This document shows, piece by piece, positions 61,194 to 64,000 of a stretch of DNA of 64,000 bases (within the stretch, counting starts at the first letter, position 1; each line of letters starts with the position of its first letter). The stretch covers positions 70,441,992 through 70,505,991 of the forward strand of contig CM077600.1 of assembly GCA_039654915.1 (NCBI GenBank). The letters are read 5' to 3'. A model generated the notes under the pieces. It worked only from the letters and a program-made list of their open reading frames with translations, was not told where the DNA came from and searched no databases. A program made the translations under genes and the position numbers. The stretch is from Aquilaria yunnanensis (lineage: Eukaryota; Streptophyta; Magnoliopsida; Malvales; Thymelaeaceae).

Positions 61194-62378
61194 TGTTAGT
61201 GTTGTGCCCAAAACCAATCATGAGATGATTGTATTTTGCACATTAAGTCATGATATTTTATTAAGGTATTAATCCAGTAATTACACTTGTTGTTTTGTTT
61301 CTGCTTAACATAATAAACATAATTACAAACCTAGAATAATGATAATCTTAAATGTCCCTGGTCTAGTATTATTATGGAGTGGGTTACAATAATACATAAC
61401 GACTAGCATATATGAAGACTAATATGAGATATGTAGTCTACATATGGGTACAAGTTGGAGAACTTGTGTACTAGACCGACCCACCATGCGAATGCTACAT
61501 GGATCGTTATATGAGTGTGATAAGTGATTCTCATATTGATCATGGTATATGTAGTCCTTTGACTTGAGGTCATAAAGTTTCCCTACATGTGAGTCACATA
61601 CTTTGATACTTCCCTTTGTTACTCGTAATTGAGTGAACTTGAAGGAGGTCATTGGGCATGTGACATATCATGTGGAAGGTTTTGTATGACCAAGATGGGA
61701 TTTGTCCCTCCTATGTAATGGGAGTGATATCTACGGGCCCCTTGATAGAGTGACACTAAGAAAATGCATGGCCATACTCGGATGAATTGATATACGATAT
61801 CAATGTCATCAGTTTAAGTTAGTCTACTCAGTAATCAAGAAACCAAAGATTGGATTATACGAGAATGACACATTCCATGTCTCGTACTTAGTATTGATAT
61901 CTTGGACAAAGGGACAATGACATATACAAATAATGATCATAAAGTTTTAGTCGAATCACAGACAATATTGTCACTTGCATAGTAATGATGTGTTTCTAAA
62001 CACCGCTCATTGCTTATGATCATAAATATGATTTGTGATCATTGCCAATGTGGTAAAAGCATATTGGGTCACACACATAAAGCCTATTTGGATTATTTGA
62101 GTGCATGGGCTAATTTATTTGGGTTATGGTTTCTGGTAATTTCATATTAACAATTGGCCCAAAGTTGAGCCATTATTAAGCCTGAAATTATACCTAATTG
62201 GATTAGGGCTTTGAAACCTATTAGGCTTGGAAGTTGATTCTCACTATAAATACATCATATAGTGAGAAATTTATAGCCTTGCCCAAGCCACCCAAAAGTG
62301 ACAACTGCACTCTTCTCTTGCTATTCCTTAGACGACGCAAGCTAGCATTGTGAGTGCAAGAGAAACGCATCTACTGGG
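61194..62378 (+). mobile_element. Met-LTR copy F, truncated by copy G
   Basis: TGTTAGTGTTGTGCCC start; the copy ends after GAAACGCATCTACTGGG, where copy G begins. About 1,185 bp, missing the last ~230 bp. TATA box CTATAAATAC near 62243-62252. It is more diverged than G from the other copies in several places (for example 62263-62310). Confidence 0.92.
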
Positions 62379-63794
62379 TGTTAGTGTTGTGCCCAAAAGT
62401 CAATCATGCGATGATTGTATTTTTGCACATTGAGTCATGATATTTTATTAAGGCATTAATCCACCAATTATGTCGGTAGTTTTGTTTCTGCATAACTTAA
62501 CAAACATAATTGTAACCCTAGAATAATGATATTCTTAAACATCCCTGGTCTAGTATTATTGTGGAGCGGGTTGCAATAATACATAACGACTAGCATATGT
62601 GGAGACTAATATGAGATATGTAGTCTACATATGGGTACAAGTTGGAGAACTTGTGTACTGGACCGACCCACCATGAGAACACTAGATGGATCGTTATATG
62701 AGTGTCATAAGTGATTCTCATAGTGATCATGGTATATGTAGTCCTTCGACCTAAGAGCATCAAGGTTCCCTACATGTGAGTCACATACTTTGATACTTTC
62801 CTTTGTTGCTCGTAACTGAGTGAACTTGAAGGAGGTCATTGGGTATGTCACATATCATGCGGAGGGATTTGTATGATCAAGATGGGATTTGTCCCTCCTA
62901 GGTAACAGGAGTGATATCTTCGGGCCCCTTGATAGAGTAAGACTTAGAAAAATGCATCGCCATGCTCAGATGAGTGGATATACGATATCAATGTCATCAG
63001 TTTAAGTTGGTCTACTCGGTAATCAAGAAACCAAAGATTACGCTATACAAGAGTGACACATTTCATGTCTCATGCTTAGTCTTGATATCTTGGACAAAGG
63101 GACAATGGCATATATCGGTGATGATCATAAATGTTTAGTCGAATCATCGACAATCTTGTCACTTGGGTAGCAATGATGTGTTGCTAGACACCGCTCATTG
63201 TTTATGATTATAAATGTGATTTATGATCATTGCCAACATGGTAAAAGCCTATTGGGTCGCACACATAGGCCTATTTGGATCATCAGAGTGCATGGGCTAA
63301 TAATTTGGGTTTTGGTTTCACAATAATTTCAAATTAATAATGGGCCCAATAGTTGAGTCATTATTAAGCCCGAAATTAAAGCCTAATTGGATTAGGGCTT
63401 TGAAACCTATTAGGCCTGGAAGTTGAGTCTCACTATAAATACAACTTCTAGTGAGAAATTCGCAGGTCTCCTTGCCCTAGCCTCCAAAACGGATAGCCGC
63501 ACTCTTCTCTTGCAATTTCTTGGAGGACGCAAGATAGCACTGCGAGCCCAAGAGAATCGCATCTGCCTGGACATGGTGGAAGCATGGTGATTCCGAGAGG
63601 CTCGTGTGGATACCATAGAGAGCTTGAACACGTCAACTGTTCAAGTTTTGTGATTCGACTCTACAGTTGAGTGAGAGATCTCAACCAAAAATTCGGTATG
63701 AAAATTTTCGAACACCCGGTTTACCCCGTTTCACTTAGATGCTAGAGGGTTTTGGTTAAATTCCGCTACGCTGTTTGGCTCCCGAAACCCAACA
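62379..63794 (+). mobile_element. 5' Met-LTR of a copia-like element, copy G (1416 bp)
   Basis: TGTTAGTGTTGTGCCC to …CCCGAAACCCAACA, followed by a primer site and internal sequence, so this is the 5' LTR of an element extending right. TATA box CTATAAATAC near 63433-63442. CTGGG precedes it and should be repeated at its far end. I call the family copia-like from the primer site and LTR style; no coding sequence is in view to prove it. Confidence 0.9.
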
Positions 63795-63795
63795 G

Positions 63796-63807
63796 TGGTA
63801 TCAAAGC
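63796..63807 (+). promoter_or_regulatory. primer-binding site, initiator Met-tRNA
   Basis: TGGTATCAAAGC one base after the LTR; the common plant form is TGGTATCAGAGC, one base different. Confidence 0.88.
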
Positions 63808-64000
63808 TACTGGTGAAACCCTAAATCGGGATTGATGTTGAATCGCATGATGTTATGTGTTCGGTTGCTTTTCTGCCATGATTAATTAGATTGATTCATG
63901 ATGCATTAAACTGGAACTCGTAATGAACATATGAGATATATGAAGAAACGACACTAATTGGTTAATGAGATTAACCCGAAATTGAATGGTATGAGATACC
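63808..64000 (+). mobile_element. start of the internal region of the copy G element
   Basis: Leader after the primer site; no gag start identifiable before the window ends. Confidence 0.7.

Overview
The window reads as gene-free repetitive DNA from the nuclear genome of a seed plant. I see no host protein gene, tRNA or rRNA. Every coding trace I can support belongs to an LTR retrotransposon, and about 34.5 kb is one tandem-repeat array. Plant origin is inferred from Tat-type Ty3/gypsy elements with an antisense gene, 1.4-kb LTRs followed by an initiator-Met-tRNA primer site, and nested solo LTRs. I cannot name the species.

Left part (1-21597): a stack of nested LTR elements. A Tat-family gypsy element (minus strand) runs off the left edge; only its 5' LTR and an open gag start are inside. 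It sits in the leader/gag of a second element ('family 3', minus), whose 5' LTR is 2590-3744. Family 3 sits in a truncated copy of a 1.4-kb LTR ('Met-LTR', copy D). Then come a chromovirus-like LTR end ('family 4', 4588-5640), solo Met-LTR copy A (6196-7609), and Met-LTR copy B, split by a complete-ended Tat element (9173-18102, TSD ACTCC). The Tat element is itself interrupted by solo Met-LTR copy C (13980-15389). A family-3 solo LTR lies at 19136-20117. The stretches between are old, unclassified and AT-rich.

The Tat element has a 925-bp 5' LTR, a primer site, a gag remnant joined to the end of reverse transcriptase/RNase H, a trace of the second RNase H, integrase with its D, D and E residues still in one frame but with stops, then an intron-containing antisense gene with its own TATA box (Transposase_28-like domain plus coiled coil), a polypurine tract and a 949-bp 3' LTR. 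It is defective: most of gag, protease and RT are missing.

Right part (21598-60484): a head-to-tail array of a roughly 31-bp unit (32% GC), with a 26-bp variant lacking one pentamer, about 1,100 units. It is interrupted by a family-4 fragment (23122-26068) and a solo Met-LTR (copy E, 57710-59095). A sharp subfamily switch near 34.43 kb and multi-kilobase duplications inside the right half show that the array has evolved by block amplification.

Right edge (60485-64000): family-3 LTR inserted in the array, cut by Met-LTR copy F, cut in turn by copy G, which has a primer-binding site and starts an element that leaves the window.
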